In this document: piece by piece, positions 1 to 10,509 of the stretch
How positions within the stretch are numbered: position 1 is the first letter of the stretch
Layout: every line of letters starts with the position of its first letter
Origin: Prorocentrum cordatum
Lineage: Eukaryota; Sar; Dinophyceae; Prorocentrales; Prorocentraceae
NCBI GenBank assembly: GCA_963575745.1
Contig: CAUYUJ010012780.1
Location: 774,002-838,001, forward strand
Direction: 5' to 3'
Length of the DNA stretch: 64,000 nucleotides
Notes under the pieces: model-generated
What the model was told of the DNA's origin: nothing
The model's input: the letters and a program-made list of their open reading frames with translations, nothing else
Database searches by the model: none
Translations under genes and position numbers: made by a program

Positions 1-250
1 CAAAATCAACTGGTGACACGTGTCACCCCCGAAACCACCTGCGAAACAACACATGTAAATCTGGGATTCTGGGAGCCAACATAAGGCCATTTAACGACAA
101 AAACAACCAGTGAAACGTATGAATCGCATCGGCCCCCGTGAAACTTTCAATCGATTTGCTCATTCCGCCGGCCCATATTGTCTTGCCACTGTCGTTTGTT
201 GGGGTGTTGTTGTCAATGCGGTGCGGTTGGGCGGCTGCCATTCTGCGGAG
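1..250. other. Unclassified edge sequence
   Basis: I see no recognisable gene, repeat unit or RNA gene here. The short open frames on both strands have no family motifs and the segment runs into the repeat block that starts near 255. Confidence 0.4.
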
Positions 251-254
251 GCGG

Positions 255-905
255 TGGGTGGCGGGTCAGAGGCCTCACGGATGTTGGTCGGGCTCTCGCG
301 GTTGGCCTCTCAGGGGCCTTTGGGAGGCAATGTTGAGGCCTCTTGGGGGCCGTGTTGGGGCCTCTTGGGGCTTCTTTGGGTGCCTCGTGGGGGCCCCTTG
401 GGGCCTCTTGGGAGCCTCTTGGGGCCTTCTGGGGGCCTCTTGGGGCTGAAGGCTGGACATTTCGGTTCCTGGTCCCTTTCTCGGGCCCCTCTTGGAGCCG
501 TTTTGGGGCTCTCTTGGGCGCCTCTTAGGCTGTCTTGGGGCCATCTTGGGCCGTCTTGGGGCCCTCTTGGAGGCTTCGTGGGCTGTCTTGAGGCGGTCTT
601 GGAAGCCTCTTGGGCCGTCTTGGAGCGCCAGTAAACCGAAAAGGCGAGAACGTCAAAAACCGTCAGAAACTGGAGCGAAATCACTAATTCCTGCCTCTGT
701 GGGTTGGGAGGTCTCTTGGAGGCCTCTTGGGCCATCTTGAAGGCGCTTGGGCTGTCTGGAGGCAACCTCTGGCGTCTTGGATCGCTCTTGGACCGTCTCG
801 GACCATGTTGAGCTTTCTTGGAGGCCACTTGAAGCGCTCCTGGAGCGCTCTGGTGAGCCCGCTGGGACCTGGCCGGGACCTGCCCAGGACCTGCCCGGGA
901 CTTGC
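255..905 (-). repeat. CCAAGAGGCCCC-type repeat block, minus orientation
   Basis: Dense degenerate 10-12 bp units that read GGCCTCTTGGGG on the plus strand, that is CCCCAAGAGGCC on the minus strand. Inside it, at about 632-690, is a unique-looking core (reverse complement contains GTTCTCGCCTTTTCGG and CATTAATGATTT-like sequence) that recurs next to the same kind of repeat near 8520, 33500, 34370, 34770 and 61460. Open frames of up to 174 codons arise because the unit lacks stop codons. No protein family is recognisable. Confidence 0.75.
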
Positions 906-1430
906 GGGTGTACTTTTCGTCCGGGGACCCCCAGGGGCTGCCCCGCGCGCGCGAACTAGAAATATTGTTAACCAGTTACCGGAGATTTTAGCACTTAAGT
1001 GCTAATGAATTCCTTGGCCCCAGGGGCCGGCAAATTTTCCAATGGGACAGTTAAACAAGTAATTACTCGGCGGCGAATTGATGGCACTCAGGATCTGGGA
1101 GGGGAGGGGGGGATATAATTTGTGTTACAGGTTTTGGACATGTGGGTGCAGGACGCAACCCTGGCGAGCACGCGACCGATGCACTGGGCGCGCGCACGTC
1201 GGTCCTACCTCCCCCACTAGGACTGAATCATGGCGGATAGCGCGCGCCGCCCAGAAAGGACAATGCGAGGGCAGAAGGGGGGGGGCGCTTCGTGCGTTCC
1301 GGCAACGCGACCCCTGTAGCGGGATGACCGGCGAAGTGGCCTGGGGACGCTGCTCGTAGCCACTCAGAAGGCTGGACGAGGCCGGACAGGTCCACACGGG
1401 GGACTTGCTGAAAGGTCCTTTCCAGGAACT
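906..1430. other. Unclassified spacer
   Basis: No recognisable coding sequence or repeat. The short ORFs on both strands carry no motifs. Its position just beyond the catalytic end of the LINE endonuclease relic suggests it could be decayed LINE sequence, but I cannot recognise reverse-transcriptase motifs in any frame. Confidence 0.35.
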
Positions 1431-1431
1431 C

Positions 1432-2296
1432 CTAGTTCCAGCCGAGTTCAGCGAGGGCGCCTTCCGGCAGGGCTTTGAAGGTCCCTGGATTCATGGCGTT
1501 GCGCCGCTTGGTGCTAGGCTGGGTGGTGGGTTCAGCATAGATCAAGACGTGGTCGGACAAATAGGTTTCCCAGGCCTTCCGGATCTGATGAAATCCCGCC
1601 GTGGCCGCATTGCAGGCGATGGTATCAATCTGGGATTTGCCATCATTGCCTATCCTGGTGGGGCCCTCCATAGCGATGGAGTGCTCCCCGCGCTGGGTGA
1701 GGAGCGACATTCACGCGCTTACGGTTTCGACCTCCCCATCTCTGTGGTTGCATCACTTCAGATTGACACCACGTATGTTGGGACGCCGTCGATTTGGGGA
1801 ATGGCCTCGGTGATGGCGACAAAGGTCTCTTCTTGTAGGCTAGGTGGGAGATATGCACAGATAAAACGGGAGGTCTGATCATCTTCCTCGCAGTGACAGC
1901 GACGACTCTCCCAGGGACAATTTCCACGGAGGCGAGGAGTTCCAAGTCCTGGGGAAGGAGCACGGCAACCCCCCCGGCAGAACCTCCGGCTCTGCCGAGG
2001 TAGGCCGGGGAGGAGACAAGGTGTCTGGCGGGGAACATGGTGTCCCAGATGTTTCGCTCGTGCGGAGACCAATGCGTCTCTTGCAGGAGGACCACTCTTC
2101 CTATCCTTGTGATCTGCGTGATGACCGCCAGTTCGGTCTGATGTTTCTGCGTGAGAGTACTTCGTAGGTGCCGAACGTCCCAGGAGAGTATTTTGGGAGG
2201 TTTCGTGCGGCGGTGCCTGGCACGGGGAGCTACAAGCTGCCCTACGCTCATGCCAGTGCCATTGCAGAGTGCCTCCCAAGTGGCGCGGAGGGGCAT
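1432..2296 (-). pseudogene. LINE endonuclease (EEP domain) relic
   Basis: Degenerate endonuclease/exonuclease/phosphatase domain of a non-LTR retrotransposon; in the family it nicks target DNA to prime reverse transcription. Read from 2296 downwards, the first frame shows ILSWDVRHL (first strand), VVLLQETHW with the catalytic Glu, GGVAVLLP, and VVAVTA followed by VLSVHISHL. Near 1700 the reading frame changes; the continuation (1432-1710) shows SQIDTIACN and the closing YLSDHVLIY with the Asp-His pair. Together they span most of the usual EEP length. No reverse transcriptase follows, so this is a fragment lacking its 3' half, the opposite of ordinary 5' truncation. The frame break and missing RT make it non-functional. 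Domain identity is fairly certain; the clade is not. Confidence 0.75.
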
Positions 2297-2299
2297 GGG

Positions 2300-2640
2300 G
2301 GAGTCTTTGTCGAGCCACTAGAAAGCAATGGGCTGCCTGATGACCGGGAGGTGCAGACATCATTGCGCGTTTGCCAAGGCTTTCCTAGCCCTCATCTGGT
2401 CTCGAGATCTTGTGGCAAGGATGGTGGCGTGAAGAGGAGGGGAGCCAAGCGCGAGCTGCAGGGGGAGGCCGCGCTGAGTCGCCTGCAACTGACTCGATCA
2501 TTGATTGGAACGGGGAGGAGATGGTCAGTGCCGTCTCGGGCGTGAGGAAACTATCGGCTGCCAGCTGGTTTGTGATGTCCGCTCGGAACGGGGAGCAGAC
2601 CAGAACGGTGAAGGGAAGTACCATTCGCACCATCGCCCAC
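2300..2640. other. Unclassified spacer upstream of LINE relic
   Basis: Probably the degraded 5' part of the same LINE, since it lies directly upstream of the EEP relic, but no N-terminal zinc finger or other motif is visible. Confidence 0.3.
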
Positions 2641-2649
2641 AGACGCATA

Positions 2650-2850
2650 CCCTCATCCACGCCCACACCCACACCCACACCTTTACCTGACCCCCCACAC
2701 ACGCTGAAGCCCAAGCCCAAGCCCACGCCCATGCCAACGGGCGTGAGCGTGGGCGTGGGCGTGGGTGTTGGTGTGGGTGTGGGTGTGGGTGTGGGTTTGG
2801 GCGTGGGCGTGTGCGTGGGTGTGTGTGGGTCTGGGTGTGGGTCAAGCTAG
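2650..2850. repeat. GTGGGC/CACCCA microsatellite
   Basis: Pyrimidine-side CACCCACA units (2655-2690) change to GTGGGTGTGGGC units (2740-2850), so the block has the two complementary compositions facing each other around 2700-2740. It is low complexity; ORFs crossing it are not credible genes. Confidence 0.85.
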
Positions 2851-2929
2851 CCAGCTCGAGCGAGTCAAGCATGGCATGCCCATTCCCACCCGCCCTCCCA
2901 CAACATAAGAAACAGTGATGGCACAACTG

Positions 2930-3170
2930 GGGGCTGCGCGGGCATTTCAGTGTCGCAGGTCCCAGAGCGCTGACTTCCAGGTCCCAAAGCGCCCCAGGAA
3001 CGCCCCAAGAGAGCCGAGACGCCCCCGAGACGATCCGAGGGGCCCTGAGTCGCCGAAAGATCGTTCCAAGACGCCCAAGATGGCCTCCAGACGGCCGAAG
3101 ACGCCGCCAAGAAACCGCGGGGAGCCTCAGGAGGCCCTCCAAGAGCCTGAAAAAGCAAAAACCTCCCAGG
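2930..3170 (+). repeat. CCAAGA-type repeat block
   Basis: Degenerate units such as GCCCAAGATGGCCTCC and CCCCGAGACGATCC. Same family as the blocks at 255, 8330, 13740, 33300 and 61220, plus orientation. Confidence 0.6.
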
Positions 3171-3329
3171 CATTCGTCACCCCAGGGCCTCCTGGAACGC
3201 CCCGGCGCCCAATGAATTGGCGAGGTAAAAACGTGCGCCGAGCCAAAGCGGGAGCGCAACTTTGAGAAAATTTCGCTCGGCGCCCAAGCGGGAAGGTCAT
3301 TTCATTCACTTCGAGCGGGGGAGAGGGGG

Positions 3330-4060
3330 GTGTGCCGCGCCCAATTCTTGCCATGCACTTTTGCGGGGTGGACGACAAGAACAGCTATGCGGGCAGGGAA
3401 AATCAGCATGGCATTGTTTCTGACAAGTAAGGTGGCCCCTCCCGCCTTGGGGTTGCCCCAGAAGTCCGCGCGCACTGTGCGCTGCGCCCCATTCCCGCCA
3501 CGCATTTCGCATCGTCGAGGACAAGACAGGCCATGATGAAAGGAGAAACGGCATCTCGGTATTGTTTTTTTTTCAATCAGGATGGGAGGGCCCGCAGCCC
3601 GCATGGACGTCCGCGCGCGATGTGCGCCGCGTCCCATTCTTGCCACATATTTCGCACCGTCGGCGACAAGGGAGGCCATCTGAGAGGAAAAAACGGAGAC
3701 TTCGCATTTGTTTTTTACAGTCAGGATGGGCGGGCCCAGATTGACGGCCGCGCGCGCGATATGCGCCGCGTCCCATATGTGCGCCGCGTCCCACTGCTGC
3801 CACATATTTCGCACCGTCGGCGACAAGGCAGGCCATGCTGAGAGGAAACAACGAAGACTTCGTATTGATTTTTTACAGTCAGGATGGGCGGGCCCAGATT
3901 GACTGCCGCGCGCGATGTGCGCCGCGTCCCATTCCTGCCACGCTTTTCGCATCGTCGACGACAAGAAAGACGATGTTGAGAAGAAAAACGGCCACTTTGT
4001 ATTGTTTTTATACAGTCTGGATGGGAGGTCCCGGATTGGGCCCCTATCGGCCGGAATACG
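3330..4060 (+). repeat. Five-copy tandem repeat, about 130-170 bp unit
   Basis: Each unit contains GTGCGCCGCGTCCCATTC, then TTGCCACATATTTCGCA, CGTCGGCGACAAG, an A-rich part and CAGGATGGGCGGGCCC. Copies begin near 3335, 3475, 3610, 3760 and 3910. One copy carries an extra internal duplication of the CGCCGCGTCCCA part (3765-3795). The minus-strand ORFs of 414 and 592 codons that cross it are low-complexity read-through. No function is recognisable. Confidence 0.8.
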
Positions 4061-4084
4061 AGGTAGGTGGGGGTATATTCTAAT

Positions 4085-5225
4085 GAGGAATAAGGATGTG
4101 GGCTTTGGCGTGGGCTTGAGCGTGGGCGAGGGCGTGGCGTGGACGTGAGCGCGGGCGTGGGCGTGGCGTGGGACTGGGTGCGGGTGTGGGTGGGGGTGGG
4201 TGTGGGAGTGGGTGGGGGCGTGGGTGTGGGTGTGGTTGTGGGTGTGGGTGTGTGCGTGGGCCTGGATGTGAGTTGGTATTGGTTTGAGTGTGGGCGTGGG
4301 CGTGGGCGTGGGCGCGGGCGTGGGTGTCGGTGTGTGCGCGCGCGCGCCCCCCCCCTTCCCCCTTCCCCTGATTCCGGCGCTCCGCGAGGGCGGGGTGGAT
4401 GGAGCGAAAGGAGGGCCGGTCCCTGAATGGGGCGGATTCTCCCCCCTCCAGAGCGCCGGCCGGAGCGGGGGGGGGCGCGGCGGCGGCGGGGGGGCGCGGG
4501 GGAGGAGGGCGCTGAGCAGGCGGGGAGGGGTGCGTGAGTGCGCCATCGTTTGTGCGTGGGCGTGTATGGATGTTTGCGTGTGCGTGTGTGTGTGTGTGTG
4601 AGTGTGTGTGCGTGCGCTGGTTCGTGCGCGCGCGAATGTGCGTGTGTATTTGTTTGTGTGTTTGTTTGTGTGTGTTTGTGTGTTTGTTCGTGTATGTGTG
4701 TGTGTGTGTTTGGTTGTGTGTGTTTGTTTGTTTGTGTGTGCGTGTGTGTGTGTGTGTTTGTGTGTGTATGTTTTCTATGTGTGTGTGTTTGTTTGTGTGT
4801 GTTTGTATGGTTGTGTGTGTGTTTATGTGTGTTGTTTGTGTTTATGTGTGTTTGTTTGTGTGTGTGTTTGATTATGTGTGTGTGTCTTTGTTTGTGTGTG
4901 TGGGTTAGTTTGTTTGTGTGTGCATGTTTGTGTGTGTGATTGATTGTGTGTGTGTGTGTTTGTTTGGTTGTGTTTGTTTGTGTTTGTGTGTGCTTATGTG
5001 TGTATGTTTGTGTGTTTGTGTGTGTTTTATGTGTGTGTGTGTTTGTGTGTGTGTGGTTGAGTGTGTGTGTGCGTGTGTTTGTTTGTGTGTGTTTGTTTGT
5101 GATTGTATGTTTTGGTGTGTGTGGTTGTTTGTTTGTGTTTGTTGTGTGTGTGTTTGTGTGTGTTTTCGTTTGTGTGTGTATTTGTTTGTGTGTGTTTGTG
5201 TTTGTGTTTGTGTGTGTGTGCGCGG
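4085..5225 (+). repeat. GTGGGC and TGTGTTTG microsatellite blocks
   Basis: 4085-4350 is GTGGGCGTGGGT-rich; 4560-5225 is almost pure T/G (GTTTGTGTGTGTG units). Two copies of a roughly 50-bp GC-rich segment, containing CGCTCCGCGAGGGCGG and ending CCCTGAATG, lie at 4378-4428 and 5301-5350, each after a TG block and a CG-alternating stretch. The array is therefore a duplicated composite unit. Confidence 0.8.
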
Positions 5226-5344
5226 CGCGCGCGCGCCCGCGCGTGCGCGCGCGCGGCGGTGGCGTTGTCCGTGCGCTCTCTCCCCCTCCCCCCCTTGTTA
5301 CCGACGCTCCGCGAGGGCGGAGTGGCTGGAGTGGGAAGGCCGGC

Positions 5345-5760
5345 CCCTGAATGTATGACACGGACACAGACGAGCTCATTACATGTGGTTCAGCGGAGGA
5401 TGCTTCGACATATCGTTGGCTGGACTCGTCTGAAAGACGAGCCTTGGAACGACACAATGCTGAGGATGAGGCTACAAGTGAACGCTGCACTAACCTCATA
5501 CCCTATAGAGTTCTGGACTACGACGGCAATACAGGCTGGCTCATCAAGCAGGCATGATGGCGGACAGCTGGCCTGCAAGAGTATCGCGTTGGCACCCACC
5601 TGCAACAAATCTTCGGCCTGGACGATCACGCAGCCGATACGTGGTGAGATGGGATGCCTACCTGTTCCAGCTAGCGAATGAATACTTTGAAACCGAATGG
5701 TTTGAAGCGAAATTGGTCAATGACCTTCTCGAGCACAGAGAAGGCTCCGTGCATGTGTCA
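5345..5760 (+). pseudogene. C-terminal tail relic of a LINE reverse transcriptase
   Basis: A fragment around 5362-5490 reads VVQRRMLRHIVGWTRL and KDEPWNDTMLRM, resembling the helical segment after the RT thumb in dinoflagellate LINEs (QRRMLR.I.G..R...E.W). A second fragment around 5600-5710, in another frame, reads GRSRSRYVVRWDAYLF, like the RP..RWDD..F segment downstream of it. The two are separated by a frame change, and no catalytic RT core is present, as expected of a 5'-truncated dead LINE insertion. It sits directly after the TG-rich block. The assignment rests on motif resemblance only. Confidence 0.5.
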
Positions 5761-5879
5761 TTCAGGCTCCAAGAGCGAACCTTAAATTTCAACGCAGTCG
5801 CGCCCGACTCTGGGCCGAGCACTGGTTCGATCGGACTGCCTGCCTGCCTGCCTCTCCAGCTCCATTCCTTCTCCTGATA

Positions 5880-6240
5880 GATAGCTCATCCCTGTCGCAC
5901 CCCGAAGCCAATTTTTAGGGCGGGCCGGGCGTTTCGCCTGAGACTTCCTCACCACGTATGACTCTGAAGCTTTAAAAATGGCTACAGTTTCACAGATGGA
6001 GGGCGGGTGGTTTTCAAAATGTGGCTCTCGTCTCAGCGCCGCGCACATTCAGTTAAAAAATTGCAAGCGCTTCGCGGATTGAGGGCGGGTGATTTTCAAA
6101 ATATGGCTCTCGCCTCAGCGAGGCGCACACTCGCTTTAAACATTTGCAAGAGCTTCCCGGATTGAGGGCGGGTGGTTTTCGAAATGTGGCTCTCGCCTTA
6201 GCGCCCTGCACACTCGCTTTAAAACATTTGCAAGAGCTTC
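5880..6240 (+). repeat. R1 repeat: head plus three to four 83-bp units
   Basis: The head contains CCTGTCGCACCCCGA and GGGCGGGCCGGGCGTTTCGC, followed by CTGAGACTTCCTCACC. It is followed by tandem units of GGAGGGCGGGTGGTTTTC, AATGTGGCTCTCG and GCGCCGCGCACATTC. The same head-then-array arrangement recurs at 9308 and 13085; a headless array occurs at 15725. Confidence 0.8.
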
Positions 6241-6299
6241 ATGGATTCCCATGATCAACGTACCAGAAATTGCGTTTTGGAAAGATTCAGGATTCTGCG

Positions 6300-6570
6300 G
6301 GAGCGACAATCATGTTGACTCACGGTGTTGAAGTCAAAAAAAGCGCTATGGCACGATTCCCGATCGCCAAGACGCAGCAGTCAGGTTGATACCTGGCGTT
6401 CAGATCCAGAGAACACTGTTTTGGCATGCTTCAGGATCTTCAGACGGTTGTCTTCCAACGAGGCAGTTCCCTCAATGGAAATGAACCGTTGTGGCCTATT
6501 AAGATGGAGCTTGGAGGAAGGGTTAATTCCAACATCGTTGATGATTCTTGGTTTTACTCTGGTCTTTCCT
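6300..6570 (+). repeat. R2 repeat, uninterrupted copy
   Basis: Contains GACAATCATGTTGACT, GGCACGATTCCCGATC, CACTGTTTTGGCATGC, CTTCAGACGGTTGTCTTCC and GGAGGAAGGGTTAATTCC. It aligns by eye with 16550-16742 followed directly by 19551-19670. It is therefore an empty-site relative of the locus that received the retrogene. Confidence 0.65.
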
Positions 6571-6579
6571 CCACCTCCT

Positions 6580-8070
6580 CCGCCCTATCCCTATCCTTCT
6601 CCGCCAACGAATGGGCGCCGGCGGCAGTTTGGGTAGGCCTGGGCGCCGCCCATCTTGCTCACGATCTGCCAGCCAGACGCGACGCTGACCTATGCGCTAT
6701 GCGGGGTCGCCCGCCCGCAGCTCGCCCGTTAGCATTGGATCAGGGAACAGGATCGAATCGGAGTGTGCCAACAAGAAGGCGAGATGAGCATACATTCGGA
6801 TGTGGATCTCACTGGGAGCCAGCGGGCATTCGAGGATGTATCGGGCGCCGCGCCCGCTTCAGAGCGCTCCGAAACGCTCTGCCCCACCACCGCACTTTCG
6901 GGCGGCGGCCTGCTGCGATGGCATATGGGCGGGACGACGCCCCATGCGGGCACATCGTGCATCGGAGAAGCGCGAACGCTGGCAAACTCACAACACGATC
7001 GACGAAAGCGGCGGCCTCGCGTCGGCAACGGACGTGATCAAGGCGCCCAGGGCGCACCAACATGCGACCGTCGCAAATGATGGAAGAACAGAAGAACGGA
7101 TAAACAAAAAGGGCGTGCTCGGTACGGAACCAACGCGACCCTCACCACACACACAAACCCACACGCATACATACCTCCGTCAGCAAATCGCACGGGCGAG
7201 CGGCTTGGCATCGGGCGAAAAATCGGACCACGTGGAGTGCGCCTGCCAACAAAGGCACGTGTGCGCCGAAGCGAAACATACCGCCCGTACGAGGCGGAGG
7301 CAACAAGCATTTTTCCCCCGCCGGGACGTTGCAACAACAGCCCGCGCATTGCATCTTAACCAGCCGCGAGCTCATTCCTATACCGAAGATTGACAAGCCC
7401 AAAGGCGATGACAATCTCTCAGCGATGCGCCCTCAGAAGCTGACGGGAACCCTTACGATCGGCACCTGCAGAAGGTGATGCCAATCATAGGGATGGGGAT
7501 GTGCTTGAGGCTGGTGACGTCTGGGGCGTGCACAGACTGCACTCGAGCGTGTGCCGAGCGCGCGGCAGCCGCCGAAAGTCGCGGACCTCTGCCTAACGGG
7601 CGCGCGGGCGCGCACGCCTCTCCTCTGTCACGCTCGAAATGGGGACGGGAAGATCAGGAACGATGCCCAGAAGCTAAGATATGTTTGTGTGAAAGCAGTC
7701 GCCTCGCTACCAGAAGGAACGCGTAAACCAAGGAACGAAGGAGCGTTTCTGGCCGCGGTGGGCCAAGGCCATAGACAGGCTTCACGACAGAAGTGTAAAG
7801 AACGGCCCGAAAACCCGAGCCCACACCGAGCCCCAATCGGTCCCTATTCCGGCGTCTTGGCTGCACCCTGCCCCCGCAACGTCCGTTGCGGGGGTGAGGG
7901 GGGCCCCGTGGCGGGGCAACGGGAGGGGAAGGTCGGGCCCACGTGGAGGGGTAACGGTAACGTTGCGGGCGGGGGCATAGTCTTAGCAATACCGACGGCA
8001 GCAGCACAGCTCACAAAAACAGCAGCACCGGCAGCGGCCACGACGACGACGAGGACAACGACGACCGGCG
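6580..8070. other. Unclassified region
   Basis: No recognisable gene. Both strands have overlapping ORFs of 100-230 codons without family motifs. A perfect hairpin lies at 7871-7894: stem CCCCCGCAACG, loop TC. No other structure was found. Confidence 0.4.
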
Positions 8071-8079
8071 GCGGAGGCG

Positions 8080-8080
8080 G

Positions 8081-8146
<66 letters not shown>

Positions 8147-8152
8147 TGGCGT
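8080..8152. repeat. (ACG)n trinucleotide microsatellite
   Basis: About 20 nearly perfect ACG units after an imperfect lead-in. Translates as poly-Thr or poly-Arg in spurious frames. Confidence 0.95.
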
Positions 8153-8329
8153 TCGCTCGTTCGCAGCGATGTCCGATGTTGGTCACGCGACGTTCGCCCC
8201 CAAATCCCACCAGCCCTTTGGGCGAACGTAGTCGAGCGATATCTTTCTTTCCTCTTCAGAACAACATCGTTCGGGGAGGGGTACCCTCCCCCTCCCCTGC
8301 CAGAATCTCTTCGTGAGTTCCACGATGGC

Positions 8330-9235
8330 TCCAAGAGGTCGTCCGATGCTTCATGATGGCCTCCAAAGCGGCTCAAGATAGCGAAGATGGTAACATATAG
8401 CATCCGACATGCAAAGGCCCAACAAGAGCCACAAGACGGCTCCACCTGCTCTCGAGACCCTCTGAAGACGCCTTCCAAAAGGCCAAACTCCTTCAACAAC
8501 GGTACATTAATGACTGTTGCCTTCTCGCCTTTTCGCTTCCGATGCGCTTGTGAGGCCTCAAGATGGCCCCAAGATTGCCTAAGAGAGGCCCAGGGTCCCA
8601 AGGGGCACCCAGACGACCCCCAAGAGCGCCCAAGAGCGGTCCAAGAGCGCTTCAAGAGGACCCCAAGAGGCGATCTTGTGAAGGCCTCAGGTGGGGGGGT
8701 GGGCAACTAAGGACCCCCCCTCCGTTGCCGATGCTTCATGATGGCCTCCAATGCGGCTGAAGATAGCCGAAGATGGTAACATATAGCAGCCGACATGCCT
8801 CTAAAAGGCCCAACACGGGCCACAAGACGGCTCCAAGTGCTCTCGAAGCCTTCTGAAGACGCCTTCCAAAAGGCCAGACTCCTTTAAAACGCGGTACATT
8901 AATGACTGTTGCCTTCTCGCCTTTTCGCTTCCGATGCGCTTGTGAGGCCTCAAGATGGCCCCACAAGATTGCCTAAGAGAGGCCCAGGGTCCCAAGAGGC
9001 CCCCAGACGACCCCCAAGAGCGGCCAAGAGCGCTCCAAGAGGACCCCAAGAGGCGATCGCGTGAAGGCCTCAGATGGGGGGTGGGCAACTAAGGACTCCC
9101 CCTCCGTTGATCGATGGCCTCCAAGATTGCCCCAAGAGGCCTTCCAGGGCGCTCAAGGCCCAAAGAGAGCCCAAAGAGGGCCCAAAGACGGCCAAAAGCA
9201 CAAGAGCGTCCCACAAGGGCCCCACGAGGCGATTT
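8330..9235 (+). repeat. Tandem duplication of a 384-bp CCAAGAGG-family unit
   Basis: Copy 1 starts near 8345 and copy 2 near 8730, both with GATGCTTCATGATGGCC, a central CATTAATGACTGTTGCC followed by CTTCTCGCCTTTTCGC, then CCAAGAG-rich sequence and GGGCAACTAAGGA. A third, truncated copy starts near 9090 and runs into more CCAAGAGG units. The central core is the same one seen in the other blocks of this family. Confidence 0.85.
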
Positions 9236-9237
9236 GC

Positions 9238-9300
9238 CTCCTCCTCCTCCTCCTCCTCCTCCTCCTCCTCCTCTTCCTCCTCCTCCCCCTCCTTTTCCTC
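9238..9300. repeat. (CTC)n microsatellite
   Basis: Near-perfect CTC run of about 60 bases. Confidence 0.95.
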
Positions 9301-9304
9301 AGAT

Positions 9305-9550
9305 AAAACTCCTCCCTGTCGAATCCCGAAACCGGTCGAAAAGGGCGGGCCAGGTGTTTCGCCTGAGACTTCATCACCGGTTATGATGCTCAAACTTAAA
9401 ACTTGCAACAATCTTATGGACGGAGGCCCGGTCGTTTTCAACTCTCGCCTTAGCGCCGCGCGCAGTCGTCTGTAAAACTCTGTAAGAGTTTCACGTATAG
9501 AGGGCAGGTTGTTTTCAAAAAGGTGGCTATCGCCTCGCCTCGCACGCGGA
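9305..9550 (+). repeat. R1 repeat: head plus two units
   Basis: Head at 9308-9385 (CTCCCTGTCGAATCCCGA, GGCGGGCCAGGTGTTTCG, CTGAGACTTCATCACC), followed by two array units with GGAGGCCCGGTCGTTTTC and GAGGGCAGGTTGTTTTC. Confidence 0.75.
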
Positions 9551-9690
9551 ATCCAAAGTTGAAGCTGAAGCTCAAGCTTCAACCTTTCGTTTTGATGCTT
9601 GGCGTCCCGCCGTGCGCTACAACGGCTGAGAACTTCATCGGCTGACCCCCGATAGCGCTGAACCCTTGTGCAAATACCTGCTAGGACGAA

Positions 9691-9848
9691 GCCAGGACGA
9701 GGATGGATCCGGGTGAGGATAAGTCGAGGATCTCCAAGATCCGGCGGCTCAGGAGGATGCCTCGGGCGCCGCGGCCTCCTCAAAGCCTCCCGGAACGCTC
9801 TGCAGCGCGTTCTGGAACGCCCCGGAACGGATCGATCCTCGTCCTGGC
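9691..9848. mobile_element. Foldback/MITE-like element F1, copy 1
   Basis: Perfect 13-bp terminal inverted repeats, CCAGGACGAGGAT at 9692-9704 and ATCCTCGTCCTGG at 9835-9847. The interior has palindromic stretches (CGGGCGCCGCGGCC, AACGCTCTGCAGCGCGTT). It encodes nothing. Copy 2 at 10368 shares ends and interior, so this is a small dispersed element, presumably non-autonomous. No clear target-site duplication was found. Confidence 0.75.
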
Positions 9849-9849
9849 C

Positions 9850-10360
9850 CCGTCCGACCCGCGCAACCGACCCAATGCTTCGCTCGCGTGCCCGGCGGCG
9901 CCTCGGTGTAGTGGAGATAGCGAGGCTCCGGGCCCAGCAGTCTGTAGACGGGCCTGGGGCGGCCGAGCGGACCCGGCCCGGCAGGGTCGGAGGCGGCCCC
10001 CGGCGGCCGTGCGGAGCAGCGGAGGCGAAGGCTCAGGGGGGGCGTCGAGTGCTGGCGCAGGGTCGGGCGTGGCCAAGCCGGCTGCACGCACGAGCGGCCA
10101 CAGGCAGGAGCGAGCCCTGGTGCGTGGCTCCTGGGGAGCGCGAGGGGGCTCAAGCGCGCAGGCCGCTGCTGCCGCATCGTACTCGGTGATCGGGGGCCCC
10201 AATGGGCCCGCACCCAAGGCCACTCCGGCAAAGGGTCAATCTCACGTGCAGTCGACCAAAAGGGCCCAAACATGTCCACGCGGCCAGTGCTGACCCCCTG
10301 AACCAACAGCAAATGTGACGCCTCAATTTGGCTTCCGCCAGCGGACCCGCCGCCGTCTTA
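9850..10360. other. Unclassified GC-rich spacer between two F1 elements
   Basis: ORFs of up to 196 codons on both strands have no recognisable motif. Their overlap on both strands and the high GC content argue against real genes. Confidence 0.4.
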
Positions 10361-10367
10361 GGACGTA

Positions 10368-10502
10368 GCCAGGACGAGGATAAAATCGGGTGAGGATAAA
10401 TCGGGATCTCTGAGATCCCGCGGCTCTGGAGGAAATCTCGGGCGCCGCGGCCTCCTCAGAGCGTTCCGGAACGCTCTGGAACGGATTCATCCTCGTCCTG
10501 GC
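10368..10502. mobile_element. Foldback/MITE-like element F1, copy 2
   Basis: Terminal inverted repeats CCAGGACGAGGAT (10369-10381) and ATCCTCGTCCTGG (10489-10501), identical to those of copy 1. Internal palindromes include GGGATCTCTGAGATCCC and GAGCGTTCCGGAACGCTC. About 135 bp, noncoding. Confidence 0.8.
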
Positions 10503-10509
10503 CCCTCCC

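Noticed and set aside
3721-5499. 592-codon minus-strand ORF rich in His/Thr/Asn
   Set aside because: Produced by the TG/CA microsatellite; no conserved domain.
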